From positions 47,758,727 to 47,822,726 of the forward strand of contig OZ022259.1 of the NCBI GenBank assembly GCA_963978905.1: a stretch of DNA of 64,000 nt, read 5' to 3'. This DNA is from Trichostrongylus colubriformis (taxonomy: Eukaryota > Nematoda > Chromadorea > Rhabditida > Trichostrongylidae). Positions 46,718 through 59,456 of the stretch are shown here, piece by piece. Each line of letters starts with the position of its first letter. Within the stretch, counting starts at the first letter, position 1. Below the pieces are notes generated by a model. It was not told the DNA's origin and did no database searches. It saw only the letters and a program-made list of their open reading frames with translations. The position numbers were made by a program, and so were the translations under genes.

Positions 46718-48005
46718 TTAACACGTTGGCGACAATGCGTCCCAATGGTGGGATGCAGCACAGGAACTTCCTTTTATCAACCGATTTGAAATCCACTAAT
46801 AGTCAATTTTGATCAACATGCGCATGGGCATCTAGGGTAAACAGGGTCCGCTTGCATCTTTTCAATAAGTTTTTTTTCCATGCTTCAACTATATAATGGG
46901 TTGGAATAAGTTCCCGCGATTTTTTGTTCTCTGTTTTCACATTGTTCCTTTTATCTTTCGACAAAACTGATATGTTTTCGATAGAGCTTTGTGCTCTATG
47001 AAACGCTACTGTATGTTTTTCGATTCCTTTGATCGCCTTATATTCATGAGGTTTGCAAATGAAGTAATCTGAAGGCAAATTTGGCACTTCACTTCATCTT
47101 TCTCGTCTGCTATCGAGATCAAAAAACGTATGTGTACATGTTTTGGATGGAGCTTTTCCAGCTCTGCAAAACGGTTTCATTCGTTTTTGATAGTTTGATT
47201 GCTTGCTACTTTAGAGGTTTAGAAATGGAGTAGATTGTAGGAAAAAATCTGCACTTTTGGCGCATCGAGGTCCAAAACAGCTGACTTTTCCCACATCAAA
47301 TGAAATCAAATGAGGGAAAAAGACATCCCTGAGCGATCTACTGTTATAATAGAGGGTTCCTTGTACGATAGCGTGTTTGGTGAAATCTCGATTCTTCGCG
47401 AAAAAAATTCGGGTGGGCTATTACTGTGTACCTCATTTCTAAGCTTCAATAATATCAAATTCTGAGAATATTCCAAAGACTAGTGGAATCATCTTGTGAA
47501 GCAAAAAAGCTCTATCGAAAACTACAGAAGTCTTGTCCAAATATGAAGGGAACGATGTGAAAAACAGAACAAAAAACCGCGGGAACTTATTCCTCAACCC
47601 AATAGGAGTGATCTTCTTAGGTAAAAGTGGTTTTTTTAAAAAGATAAGTCCAACCTAGAATATACAAAACTTCTAGTAACACACTAAATACCTAATAGAT
47701 ATTTTATCAACTAATAATAGATAGGTAATAAAGCTCTATGCCTATCACATGGTAAGACTTCCCATCACTACCATGCAGTATTCTCTTATAAAAGCCTTCG
47801 AGGGATATCTGAAATTTCGCAGCACTCAATATTTTGGATTAGCGCTCAGGATAGGTGCGAATTCAGCGAGTTTAGGAGAGTGATATCAAAAACTGTTCTC
47901 TGGGACAATGCGTCCCAATGCTGGGACGCAGTTCTCGGCATGTACGAGCGCGCGATGTCCCACGTGGCAGACACGTGAAAATGCGCGCGGTCGCCAACGT
48001 GTTAA
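46718..48005. mobile_element. TTAA-flanked element with nested palindrome
   Basis: TTAA both sides; ends CACGTTGGCGAC and GTCGCCAACGTG. Subterminal blocks ACAATGCGTCCCAATG repeat near both ends in the same orientation. It contains the element listed at 46894. No transposase recognised. Confidence 0.75.
46894..47604. mobile_element. Diverged relative of the 551-bp palindrome
   Basis: TA-flanked; left TAATGGGTTGGAATAAGTTC and right GAACTTATTCCTCAACCCAA, plus shared TCTTTCGACAAA and GATAGAGCT blocks with 30969-31519. Symmetry is much weaker and the centre is longer. Confidence 0.75.
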
Positions 48006-48770
48006 TGGAAGGGGGGGGGGCTACATATTTTGGTCGGCTGGAAGAGAATGATTGAAAGTGAGGCATACAACGACAAATGGAAAAATGGATTCACCAGAAA
48101 CCAAAAAATTGGGTCCCTGTCCTACCCCTCGACTCTGGCCATAGGTGCTTAACGGTGAAGCGCATTGAAGCGCATAGATGACCTATTGATCTACCCAATG
48201 CGAACCTGTCATATGCAGCGTCAGACGCCATCGCGGATGCCTTCATCGTTCACTTTTAGGCAGAGAGTGCATGGTAGGTGGAACCGTAACACCTGTGAAG
48301 TGGCAGACACTTATTAAAGGCAGTGGTAGGAATAGTTCAGGTCGAATATGAAAATGTGGTTATATGAGAATATGAACTGGCAGACACTTGTTAAAGGCAG
48401 TGGTAGGAATAGTTCAGATCGAATATGAAAATATGGTTGAATATAAAAGTAGAGATGCTTATTAGTGCAAAAGCACGCAATGGAGCGTCAAATTCCCGAA
48501 AAATAAGACCCCTTCCCCACCGCTGATTCCGAAAGGGGGCGGGCCACAATAACGAAAGGGGCGAGCGATGTTCAAAAGGTGAGAGTTGTTAATAATACGG
48601 CTCTTGCAAAGGCCGAGAGCGCTCCTCTTCACCGAAGATTTCGCCACATATGGCCTTCATAGACCAGTAACATCCACTTGAATGACTCGCTTTAGCAGTT
48701 CTCTTTTTTCGCATTACCCTTACCTTTGTACTTAATCGGTTTGAGCGCAAAAAAAAAACTTTTCATCGCA
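48006..48770. other. Intergenic repeats
   Basis: A roughly 60-bp tandem pair (GTGGCAGACACTTATTAAAG and GGCAGACACTTGTTAAAGGC at about 48300-48430) and a GC-rich repeat block at about 48470-48560 that recurs at 55970-56060 and 61430-61510 (GAAAGGAGGCGGG-type). No gene seen. Confidence 0.4.
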
Positions 48771-48867
48771 AAACAAGCCACACACTAGCCTTCCCTTCTA
48801 ATGAACATTGTCATACTTGGTTGTGAGAACATCAGCTACAAGCACATCGAATGTGTTGCTTATAGAG

Positions 48868-49214
48868 AACATGCAAAGTTTCACGCGAAAAGATGAGAAT
48901 TTGGCTAAGATACAGCTCCCCAAATCCTCGGCCGAGTGGGCGGGGCCTCCGAGTAAAATTCGCTCTCGTCGTCCGCCGCGGCCGTGAACGGAGGTGGTAC
49001 TGTCTATGTAACTTTCTGTTCCTACAGTACGTCTCCGACCTCGCCGGACGATGGGTGGGCACTTGCTCGAAGGCCTCGCCCAACCGGCCGAGAATTTGGG
49101 AAGCTGTATCTTAGCCGAATTCTCAGCTTTTGCGTGAAACTTTGATGCGGCCCTTATTAGGCAAATACAACATAAATATATGAGTAAAAGAAACTGATTT
49201 TTTCGTGAACGATT
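48868..49214. mobile_element. Palindromic MITE inside the IDE pseudogene
   Basis: Same family as 38613-39014: GTGGGCGGGGCCTCCGAGTA arm, GGCAAATACAACATAAATAT and an end like GTGAACGATTCCTTT. The left arm is incomplete. Confidence 0.6.
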
Positions 49215-49731
49215 CCTTTGAGCAAGACGACGAGTATAGACAGCCAAAGGCAGTGACAAGGGTGACCTTCTCCCCACGACGACCAAAACGTGACAAGAAC
49301 TAGAACACGAACACAAGCTACAGGTGGCTCTTGTATCTCCAATAGTGACTACGTCTACATGATCCGTAATGCTTTTAAAGATGTTCACTGCGTGTTTCCA
49401 AGTGAGCTATGACAGTACTCTCTTTGATTTCTTCACCCTCTTCAACTTTTAGGATACATTAACTGAAGATCTCTGCTATGTCAAGCTTGCTGGGCTGGAC
49501 TGTACTGTCAAAAAGAAGGATTTTGGTCTGATTCTACAGATAAGTGAACGTGAAGGACTCAGATTTTATCGGTTTTCATCTTGACAATCTCCTTTTTCGC
49601 AAACCATTTATTAACAAGCATATTTCAAAGTTGAAGGTAATAAGCAACTGCTCGATGATGGCGTGCTTTGTGCGCTCCTCATTGCAGGGCTTCAGCGGGC
49701 TCCCTCTCGCCGCTGGAGGCTCATAGGAAAG

Positions 49732-49903
49732 ACCGCGTTCATACTTTGTGGCGGCAGGGCATGGCTGCGTTCACTGGCAGCGAGGGAAAGTGGCACGAGG
49801 GAGAGGCAGAGACGACGCAAGCAAGGAAACAAGGTGGCGCAGGCGAAGACGTAGAGACACGCAGCCACGCCCTGCCGCCGGCACCGCATTGAATGAACGC
49901 GGC
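49732..49903. mobile_element. GC-rich palindromic MITE copy
   Basis: GACCGCGTTCATACTTTGTG to GAATGAACGCGGCC; lies in the intron between pseudo-exons 3 and 4. Confidence 0.65.
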
Positions 49904-50262
49904 CTGTCTTTCTGCTGCGCTTCCGCTATCATCGTCACTTCACCCACACGCATTACGTGCCCACCCGCTTTCAAATGAAGCATATCCGACAGAAAGCAAA
50001 AGGTGGAGCGAGAACGCCATGGTGCAATGAAAGACGCACTTTGTAGGAAATGAAGGTCTAGTTCTCTTGATTTTGCCATTTTTGACTGGAACCCAAGGAG
50101 TATGTATTTTGGCATAAATCATAAAAATATAAAAATGATGAAAAAAGAGAATATCAGCGTCCTTCGACGAGTGAACTTTCCCTTCCAGGTGAGTGGATAT
50201 GGCGAAAAACAGCCACAATCGTTGAACAAATCATCAAGCGAATGACTGATTTGAAACGGTAA

Positions 50263-52204
50263 GTGGCGGCTTCAGTGGGACTCTAAACCTCCATAAATTG
50301 TTTTGAAAGGCTACTTATTCGATGCTTGAAGCCTTCAGATCAACTTTGCTTTAATGAATAAAAGACAGAATCGAAAGCGAATCCAATAGACGGAATGAGA
50401 AGAGCACTTTGGAATAGAGGAGCAAGATGAATATACCTTCTTACCTAATACCAAACTTTCTCACACCTTCTTTCCTGGCCATACTCCAAGTGGTTGTTAT
50501 AAATCTTCTTCACTAAAAGGTCCATAACAACATAGTAGTAAACACCTTATGGAGAGCAAGAGGCGTTAACGACCGACCTACAAACATCGCCTACGGCTAC
50601 AGTACCTTCAGAAGGGGATAGCTAATCATACGGCATCGTCATCGATTGGTCTCATTGCATAACTCATTGTGACTTCAAATTCTGCCTTCATTTTACAGTC
50701 TCACAATGGAAACAAAATGTGGTATTCACCTTATTTCGCCTTCTCCTCAAAATTATTCCAGCGCCAACTCTGTGGCAGCCTTTCAAGAGCTAGTGAATTT
50801 CTCATAATCCCATATGTGTCTTCGAGAGCAACTTCTGCAACCTTTGCCTCGCGCTTTACGCACGCTTATGCTGTTTTTTTCGTCTGTAAAAAATTGCTGA
50901 CATGAGTTTCCTTGAACTCTATAATGCCTTCGGGCGAAATTAACTCAATTTTCAAAAAACACTTGAAAACTTGTGTGATTTGGGTTTTTTCTCAGTCCCA
51001 AGTCATTTCCATAGTGTTAAAGTCCAAATCTTCCATTCCATAGTGCTCTATTACGAAGATACTAGATAACCATTAGCCCACACTTACTAAACATCAAAGA
51101 AGTTGTCCGTTGGAGGATATTCCATAAACTTAGATTGAGCACAACGGCAGAAACATTTTGCGTAGACCATCAAAAACTCTGGCTTTAAGATTGCTTGATT
51201 ATTTTGCTTTTTTATTCCTATTTTCTGTTATAAGTCTTATCTACTTGCATGTTTACTTCCTTGCATCGCGAAAAATCTTACTGGAATGCTTAGTTGCGCG
51301 AAATGTCCGGCTTCGACATCCGCATCCACGACCTTCGGATCCGTGAAAAGGATTGAGTTCGGGTTCCCTTTGAAAGTGAGGCCGAAAATTCAACCCATAA
51401 TTCAGCATGTTCATCACATCTTCCCGATTATTACGATTATTATTAATCACTTCGTAGTAGCGCGATAACATATGAGGAATGAGTATATGTCATGTGTTCA
51501 GCGGTTTTGAGTGGTGTCTGTTTGACATTCTAAACGTCGTCAATGTGGCAGCGACAGATCTATCCACCGTCATCTGGACGACTCTGTGCTCAATCGGGCT
51601 ACGGTGTGTAGAAATTTTTAAAGGGACTTTGAGTGATTGAAAAATTCCACAACGTGAAGCAGTGAGATTTTTGTAACGTTTTGGTTGATTCTCGACATGG
51701 ACGGCCTTTCCGTGAAAAGGAGGGTAGTCCGGACGAGTTTACCATTAGCTTATTGTCATAAACAGTTCAAAGTCGTAAACACGAAGGGATGTTCGGAACT
51801 AACAAAGCATCTTTTTTTCTGAAGTGATTCCAAGCTAAAATCGAAGAAGCGCGCCACGATACCACTCCCACCTCAGCAAATCAGGGATATTCATCGCTAG
51901 TAGGCGGACCGAGTCAGGAAAGACGGCTGAAGCTCAAAGGCCGCCTCTGTCACAGCTCAGTGGCGCGCCTTTCGCAGGGGATTCCACCGCAATTCAGCTT
52001 CATAGACCACTTTTTGAGTGAATGACTCCTTTCAGCGATTCCTTATCACTCACACTACCCCTATCACTGTCTTTAACGCAGCCCGAATTCATTTGTAGTG
52101 TCACTTTCCACATAAAGATGGTAGAAACAAGAATGTTGAAGTCGGGGCAGGCAAGATCAGATGCAAATGACAGTCTGCCCCACTAATGACACAAACATAT
52201 TCAG
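50263..52204. other. Intergenic region, no gene recognised
   Basis: Only short, unsupported open frames. A possible minus-strand exon around 50700-50880 was considered but has no convincing splice sites. Confidence 0.35.
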
Positions 52205-55200
52205 ACACACTACCGAAACGAGCATACCACTTTTCGGTGAGTGAATCAATGCGCCATGCCTACTACATTGGTGTCGAATTAGAACTGGACGGAAGGCAAC
52301 ATAACACACTACGGGTCATTGACATATTCAAGGCTACAAACTTGTAAGTAACAGCATTTCGAAGACACCAGATTTCTGAAAATGCGGACTACCACATAGT
52401 TCCTTGATATTTTCCAAAATTTTTCAGGGTGTACGAACTTTCGGAGAACCTTTCATCGATATGTATGCTCTACGAGGCTCCCAACGGTGTTGCACTTGTA
52501 GGCGCCGGTGACGACAGCAGTATTACGGTAAGAGAATAGGACAGTTTCCAGAATGATGTAAAACTCGAGTGGATTGGGTAGTAGCTTGGTTCTTATAAAA
52601 CGTGAAGGCCAGAACATTGTAGAATAAATGATAAATAGTATCAAATGGAACCATGTAAATCTGCGATACGTAGCGGTCATACGCAGCACATGACATGCCT
52701 GCCGGCCAACTTACCGTGGTCACTGACTGTAAACCTAGAACAAACTTAATTTTTTCAGATATTTGAAGCAATAATAGATCATAAGTCAAGGAAGCTAACC
52801 GAGAAGAAGAATTTGTTAACGATCAACTCTGGCTATAACGAGCCAGGTACGTGGTCATGGAACAGCACACGGTAAGTATTGACAGGTAGTAAAGAAAAGA
52901 GCCAGAGGCAGCAATAAAGTCCTACCATATCTTAGTGATCCAACGTCAAAAAATTCAGAAGCGAGAACGGTATGACATTGATGGAATTGGACGATGAGAA
53001 CGATATACTTCGCATATTCGACATCCGAGGCACCGGAGAAATCACGGCTTGCGCCGGTAATTTGGAGCTGATTTTTTTTCGTTAAACCAGTTTTTCATCG
53101 AAGCAATTCATTAGTGTGTACTTCATACGAATTGAGGCACTCGTAAAGGGTCGAGTGTGTTGGCTCGTTTATTGCCTCCGTAGCAACGCATACACAAATG
53201 TAGAGGGTGGTGATTGTGACGTTCCATTAAGCCGCGTTTATACTTTACGGTGCCGGCGGCAGTGCGTGGCTGCGTCTCCGCCTGTGCCACCCTGTCTCGT
53301 TGGCTGCGTCGTCTCTGCAGCTCCCCGTGCCACACTGCCTCGCTGCCTGTGAGCGCAATCACGCTCTGCCGGCGCAAAGTGTGAATGCAGCCTTACCCCT
53401 TCACTTATTTTTTTTTGTGGGTTTTCGGTTACGCTACATATGTATGTATAAGGCAATGCAGAGGAAAGGGCAAAAGTGCTATCCTTCTTCAATTTTTGGT
53501 GATTTTATCAAAACAGTTATGATTTTAATAATTTCGCCATGGAAATTCAAATTTCAGAAATAGAGCACTATCATTCACTTGGATTGGCACCGTATACGCA
53601 GCCATGGCAGGACGGGACTACAATTTCGACATTCGAACGATTACTAACACCCTTTGGAAGGCTAGCCTATACAGGGCGCATATTGAACATCAATATTCAT
53701 ACGAGCGAGGTTTGCTCAAATTAATTGAAAATTACATTCTCAATTGCAATACCTCAATAGCTGAAAGTATCGAAATCCTGCCACTCTAAAGGAAGGGTAG
53801 CAGCGGGTGCCAGTCTGAGTTTAATGAGGGGCAAGAACTCGAGGGAATCATTTCTCACGTCTGACGCACTCTCACGATCCGCTTTTGCTCGAATAAATTG
53901 TTTTCCAAACCCCGAAGCTGCTTCTCATTGCTGAGTCTAAGATACTGCGCCATACTGCGCTCTGTTACTTTTTTTTTCACATCGCTCTCGGAGACGAAAT
54001 GTGGGCAAACTTTTTTGGAGACACGGTTCGACCTTTTCTTCAAGGTCTACGTCAGGACAATCCAACTAGATCAAATCACGCGGGAAAACGGCGACCACGT
54101 CCTCTACAGCACAGACCAGCAAGGCGCATTGCTAGCTCGCGGCAATGCAATTTGCGCGGCGCGGTGACCTAGTTGGGCTGTCCTGACGCACACCCCTCGT
54201 CGTAGGTTGTAGAGGAATTCTCGAGGGCACTATGGGGGAGAGGGAGTATTAGATGTGCAATCGGTATTTCCACCACACCAGATAAGTCTAGTATCTTCTA
54301 AATACAGGATTAACTACTCCCTAGGGATACATAAAAAGGGTATCAAAAAAAAAGCATTGGAAACAGAGATCGTTCTTTCCTTATTCATCTTTCGATTCCG
54401 GTCTCAACTCTGAATTCCTAACGTATTATGTCAGAAGTGGACTCCCCAGACATCCTTTTCATCCTTTGAGAGATCCGCAGAATAGGCCGTGCCTTATCTT
54501 CTATTCCCTTTTTAGGAAATTTCCACAATCAACTCTAGATATGAGTGAATAAGGTTTGCCAACTGACTATTCAGACGAATCCTTTCCCACCACGGGGAAG
54601 CTCGACACGACTTCAGTCTGATAAAATCTGTTCAATTTCAGATCGAGTATACACGTGCAGAAGGTTGCCCATTCGAAGTACATGATGGACGTGAACTCGA
54701 TACCCTCATATCTGCACCACGTCTCATGAAACAGATTTATCGCAACGGTCGCTTATGGGTGGTCACCGAAACGATCGCACATATGGGAAAAGCCGTCAGC
54801 CTCTGGACAATTTCCAGTGGAAAGTTAGTCGTCTAGCAGTACACCGTGGCTGTGATAGTAGGCAAATAACGGATGTGTAGCCTTAAGTCGAATTTTCGCT
54901 CTGCAGCGTCGCACTTGCGGCGCCATCAGTACGACTTGCCGCGGTTGAAATACCGCTCAGAACGCAATTGGCTGGTAACATGAAGGTCCTCTGAGAAAAA
55001 ATAGCTGTTTATCTCATTATTGTCAGAAAACAATAACTTTGCACTCTAACAATAAGAAAGCAAAATAGTAAGATACAAAGTAAAAGAAACAGTGGCATCC
55101 CATATAACCATCCTAATCAAGAAATAATTAAGTCTGGCGTGAAACTTCAAGGGAGCGTACGTAATGTACGCAATCACACGCGAAGAAATCCGCCGCGCCG

Positions 55201-57312
55201 CTCGCCGCGGGCGGCCGCGCGAAAATTCGACGTGAGGCTGCACACCCACAAATAACGGTGAAATATCCATGGCTATTAACGTCCTTCCTAGTCTATGCTA
55301 TAAATTCCCTTTTTTGTAGGCGATGGGCATGCTCAGCGTGAGGTGAAGTGGAGGTGGGCCTTGCACACACCTCATTTGTGGGCTCTCATTGGTTGACCCC
55401 TAATCGTGTATGCTCAAACGCTCGCTGTTACTCCACTCACACGCCCTCGTGTTTACTGTCCTTGAAAGAACCTACCTGATATTGATTCATGCTTGCAGAT
55501 GGCAGTATGTGATGGAATTGAAAACCAACTATCGAGACATCACAATGGATGTGAATAGTAACGACACAGCTATCATACTCATCAAGACCTCCAACACCGA
55601 TGGCATGACCATGAATGTACGCATCAAAAGTCTCATAATGCTTCGATTCGGGTATGTTTTCGAGCCTATAACGTTGACATTACGTTAGTCAGACGTACCC
55701 CTTTTCCGTTCTTTCACACGATATCGAAAACCATTCGAAAAATTGCAATCCTCGAACTTCCCGAGAGAATTGGGGCCTAGTCGTACTTATTCACTGCGAC
55801 TACTCCAGTAATGGCTACTACTTCGGCTTCTCTAAAAGGATGATGAACTGAGCAATAGTGCTCATTTGAACACAGTGGTAGGGGTAATGTGAGTTATGGC
55901 AATTTCAAAAGAGGTTCATTCAAATAAAAGCTGGAGGTTTAGAAAGACTATGTGCGGCAAATGACCCACCTCCTTTCAGAGTCAACAGTGGGGAGAGGGT
56001 CTTTCTATAGCTTTTCACCGCTCCATTCTTTTTTCCTTTTCTGTACTAGTGAGCACCTGAACCTTCGTATTCAGTGACCTCGTGATATTTGATCCTAAAT
56101 GTCTCTACCACTGCCTTTAAAGGCACCGGGAGGAGGATGGGGCGGGGGAAGGGGAAGGGGCAAGGAAGTAAAGCGTATTTTAGAACGCTGTCCTCTGTGT
56201 CCTCTGTAAACGAACACTTGAACTCAGAAAAGATAATGTGAAGCCACAAATGAGTTGAAAAGCTCATATTTTAGGTGCTATTGCGATTCTAGCGCGCTTC
56301 ATCTCGAACTGCACGTTCCGGAGCGGATGTCACCGTCGTTTGTTGTCGCGTATGGCAGAATTGATTCCAATCGCGATGATGTTAAACAAGTGAAAAACAC
56401 ACAACAACAATTAAGTAAAACAATCAGAGGGAGAATAAGCGAAAGAGTGGGAGAAGGGTGATATCTCGACCTTTAGGTAAGGCGTCGTGTGTGCAAAGTA
56501 ACGAACTGCTTACTACCGTAAACCCATACAATAAACCAGAATCGCTCTCTCCTTGTGTCTTTAAAGAGACAGTGAGGGGGTATACTTGGCCTATGGCATG
56601 GGCTCACGGTGAAATGAAATTTGCCCTTCGCGACAGCAAATGAGAGGGGCGTCAGCCCGTTTGAGGTGCGCAGTTTATGGTGAAGCGCGCTAGAATCGTA
56701 ATGTCTCATCGTTTTTTTTTTCAATCGCGATTTTCAATGAATATTATCCCTTCTGAGTTCGAATCTTCGTTTACAGAGAACAGGTTTTGAAATACGCCTT
56801 CCTCCTTTGCCTCCTCCTCCCCCCCCCCCTCCCCCCACGATGTCAGTCACCCTTGCCGCTGTCCAACTTGGATCGTTATGGCGGTTCAAACAACGCTTAC
56901 AAGGCAAATCACACCCCTTTGAACTTGATCACTAGTAGCAGTAGTAACCACTTGGTATGCGTCTCTACCCCTCTGGTCCTTCTCTCGGCCTCTCTCGTCT
57001 GGTTCTGTCATTGTCTAGCTCCCTTACGAACACTCATGCAGTAGCTGAGATCAAGATAGTAAACGCAACACAAAAAACACCAGGTTACCAACAAAAATTC
57101 AGTGTTGAGGTTATTTACGCTTACAAAATAAATATCTGTTTCAGAAGTGTGCCCAAACTGACCACTATAGCACTCCTCAGTCATCTCGACAGTCTGAACT
57201 TTTCCAGTATCGACGACCATCTTTGTCGAATATTGGAGAATTCGTTCTAACATCGAAAACAACCGAAAATAAATCCCTACGTAGGTACAACTCCTGCACA
57301 CTTAAGATCTGA
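52205..57312 (+). CDS. Unrecognised protein with beta-propeller-like repeats and Ser-rich tail (9 exons)
   Basis: Exons: 52205-52343, 52428-52527, 52759-52871, 52959-53056, 53558-53709, 54642-54823, 55499-55616, 56847-56954, 57145-57312 (stop TGA). All donors are GT, all acceptors AG and all phases agree, giving about 391 aa. The 5' limit is open: the acceptor at 52204 may be cis or trans; the first ATG in frame is 52249. Blocks such as LRVIDIFKATNLVYEL, ILRIFDIRGTGEITA and GRLWVVTETIAHMGKAVSLW have the alternating pattern of propeller blades, without a full WD signature. The last two exons are rich in Ser, Asn and Arg (SSRQSELFQYRRPSLSNIGE). I do not recognise the family. Exons 8 and 9 are attached on phase alone and could belong elsewhere. 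MITEs occupy introns 4, 6 and 7. Confidence 0.6.
53230..53393. mobile_element. GC-rich palindromic MITE copy (intron)
   Basis: GCCGCGTTTATACTTTACGG to GCGCAAAGTGTGAATGCAGC; in the intron between exons at 53056 and 53558. Confidence 0.65.
54880..55257. mobile_element. GTCGAATTTTCGC-ended MITE, long-core copy (intron)
   Basis: Ends AAGTCGAATTTTCGCTC and GCGCGAAAATTCGAC, with an AT-rich core matching in reverse 60300-60450 and 6370-6460. Confidence 0.65.
56200..56785. mobile_element. Inverted-repeat MITE (intron)
   Basis: Mirror blocks CGATTCTAGCGCGCTTCA (about 56283) and TGAAGCGCGCTAGAATCG (about 56681), with outer CTGAGTTCGAA-like ends. No coding content. Confidence 0.55.
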
Positions 57313-57872
57313 ACCTGAAAACTTTGGAAATGCAATTCAATGCCCTGAAGTGGAGATTAAATGCGTTTTCAGTACTCTTTTTTTACACACACATTTCTAT
57401 TACTGCTAGCTCATTCTCGTCTAGGACCAAACCAGTCCTACCGGTCCTGCTCCGGAAAGTACAAGGTCATTGCCCTACTACCGTGATTTCATACAGCAAA
57501 TTTTATTCTTTATTACAAAATATACATCAAAATCAGAAAACAGCCAGGTCCCATGAGGTTCTTGGACATATCAGATACACTTCCTAATTACAACACTACA
57601 ACGTTGAAAATTCAGTAAAAGCGCTCAGAATCCGTAGGATAATGCCTTGAACTGAACTAATCGTACAGGGTTACACAGTCCCTCACCTGCATGCCTTATG
57701 CTCTTAACAACACCATACAACAGTTACAAACCGAACTTAACGTCCCTTATATATAACAAAATGTGCCATTATTTCTGTTTAGCAACCCATTATCCCCCAT
57801 ATGGACCTGCTCTGCATGAAGAAATCTGAGCAGAGCTTCCATAAGTTGTTCTCCAACAGGAACTGTGTAACT

Positions 57873-58365
57873 ATTAAAGGCACATTCCAGGATTACTGGA
57901 ATGCCATGCACATCTGCTGCCGTGGATGGATAGGTCGACCCAAGCTACGTAGGCTGTACCTTTACCGAGGCGTGTATGTCAGTTCCTGGAGCGTGCAGAG
58001 CCAAAGAATCTAGCGCAATAGCTCGGCCCCGCCCACCCCAGCCGGGGGTATGCTGCAAATGTTCCGGTGCTTAGTGTGGGGTCAGATCACTCAGTAGTGG
58101 GTTTTCTTCACGAGACGATTGGTTTACTGCCAATTTCAAGATCTTGACTACGTAGCTAGTCTACCGATGTCAAAGATAAAAGTCGAAGACTGAAGGCAGA
58201 CCCCCGGCTGGGGTGGGCGGGGCCGAGCTTGCGCTAGATTCTTTGGCTCTGTACGCTCCCCGGACACCCACGCCTCGGTAAAGTTACAGCCTACGTGGCT
58301 AGGATCGAACTAATCATCCACGGCAGGAGATGTGATATCCCAATAATCCTGGAATGTGCCTTTAA
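57873..58365. mobile_element. TTAAAGGCAC-ended palindromic MITE
   Basis: TTAAAGGCACATTCCAGGAT and its complement at the other end; arms continue through GTAGGCTGTACCTTTACCGA and GGCCCCGCCCACCCCAGCCG. About 190-bp arms with about 110-bp centre. Confidence 0.75.
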
Positions 58366-59456
58366 GTCAAATGATAATTATACTGGCTACCAACAAAACC
58401 AGTAGCAAACTAAGTTTTCAAACAAATCCTTGAAGTGATTAATGAAAATGAATAAAAACACCGAATTCAATGTGAGGATCGTGTAACAATGCAGTAACGA
58501 AGCAAAATTAGCAATTATCTGTCAGGAATAACTTCGTAATCTGTTTGCACTAAGTATAAAAGTAGTCTAGCGAAACTAGTACATACGTCTCAGGAACATC
58601 GTTAGATGCTCAAAAAAAAAACACCTGACGTGAGTAGGAGCAACACGTGCTTGCAACAAACCATGAAAATGGTGACATTTCGAGAAGCGAAGAAAAAGGA
58701 GCACAATTTAGTTTGCTGGACTAGATCATCATCCTTACAGCATTTCCGCAAAACTTGACCCATATAGACAGCTCACAGAGAGGACTCCCTATATGTGCCA
58801 TGCCCACATCGATAAATTTTCTACATGACATCTATTTCATCAATGTTCATTACGCTGCATTCATACTCGAGGAAGCAATCTTTGACCACAATTCACGCAT
58901 CGGAAGGTTCAACGACCTGCTCGCACGCGTTGACATCTTCGAGCACGCTGATGGCAGTTTTCCTACCCTTCAGCGCTGGAGCCCGCGGCGGGGCAGGCAT
59001 AGACGCAAAGCGCGATCTTTGCCCGCCCCGCCGCCGTCGCGCTCGCGACTGTTCATGAATATATCGTTAAGACCGCGTTCATACTTCGCAGTGCCTGCGG
59101 CAAGGCGAAATTGTGTGTCTCTGCGTCTCCGCCTGCGCCACTTTGCTTGTTGCTTGCGTAGCTTCTGCATCTCTCCCGTGCCACCCTGCCTCGCTGCATG
59201 TGAACGCTGCCACGCCCCGTCGGCGCAGAGTATGAACGCAGCCTAAGGCACGGACACAAATTGGAATGATGAGTCGGTATTCCTACTCACATTCTCCCCA
59301 TTCCTTTTTCACAATAAAACCAAGATAAGGGGAAGGTACACGCCTTTCTGGATTTGTCCACTTTCATGCCAACCACGCATCGCTCAAAACAGCCAGTGCT
59401 TAATAAACTTGGTTAGAAGAATAACAAACAATGTAGAAAAAAAAACGTATAAACGA
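58366..59456. other. Intergenic spacer with one MITE
   Basis: No gene recognised. The GC-rich MITE at 59071-59245 is listed separately. Confidence 0.35.
59071..59245. mobile_element. GC-rich palindromic MITE copy
   Basis: GACCGCGTTCATACTTCGCA to GCGCAGAGTATGAACGCAGC, about 175 bp. Confidence 0.65.

Larger units (their letters stand above)
48775..50262 (+). pseudogene. Partial duplicate of the IDE gene, degenerate
   Basis: Corresponds in order to 3640-6208. Remnants: an FEQDDEYRQPKAVTR end at 49217-49261; an exon-2 equivalent at 49324-49395 with an early stop; an intact 29-codon exon-3 equivalent at 49453-49539 (DTLTEDLCYVKLAGL) whose donor is ATAAGT instead of GT; an exon-4 equivalent at 50189-50260 with a one-base deletion after CAGCCACAAT. 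Similarity extends through introns, so this is a DNA-level segmental duplication. MITEs have since inserted at 48868 and 49732. Everything downstream of exon 4 is absent. A sequence-diverged paralogue missing its other exons is unlikely given the frameshift. Confidence 0.82.

Noticed and set aside
50669..50905. Possible exon on either strand
   Set aside because: No consistent splice sites and no recognised similarity.
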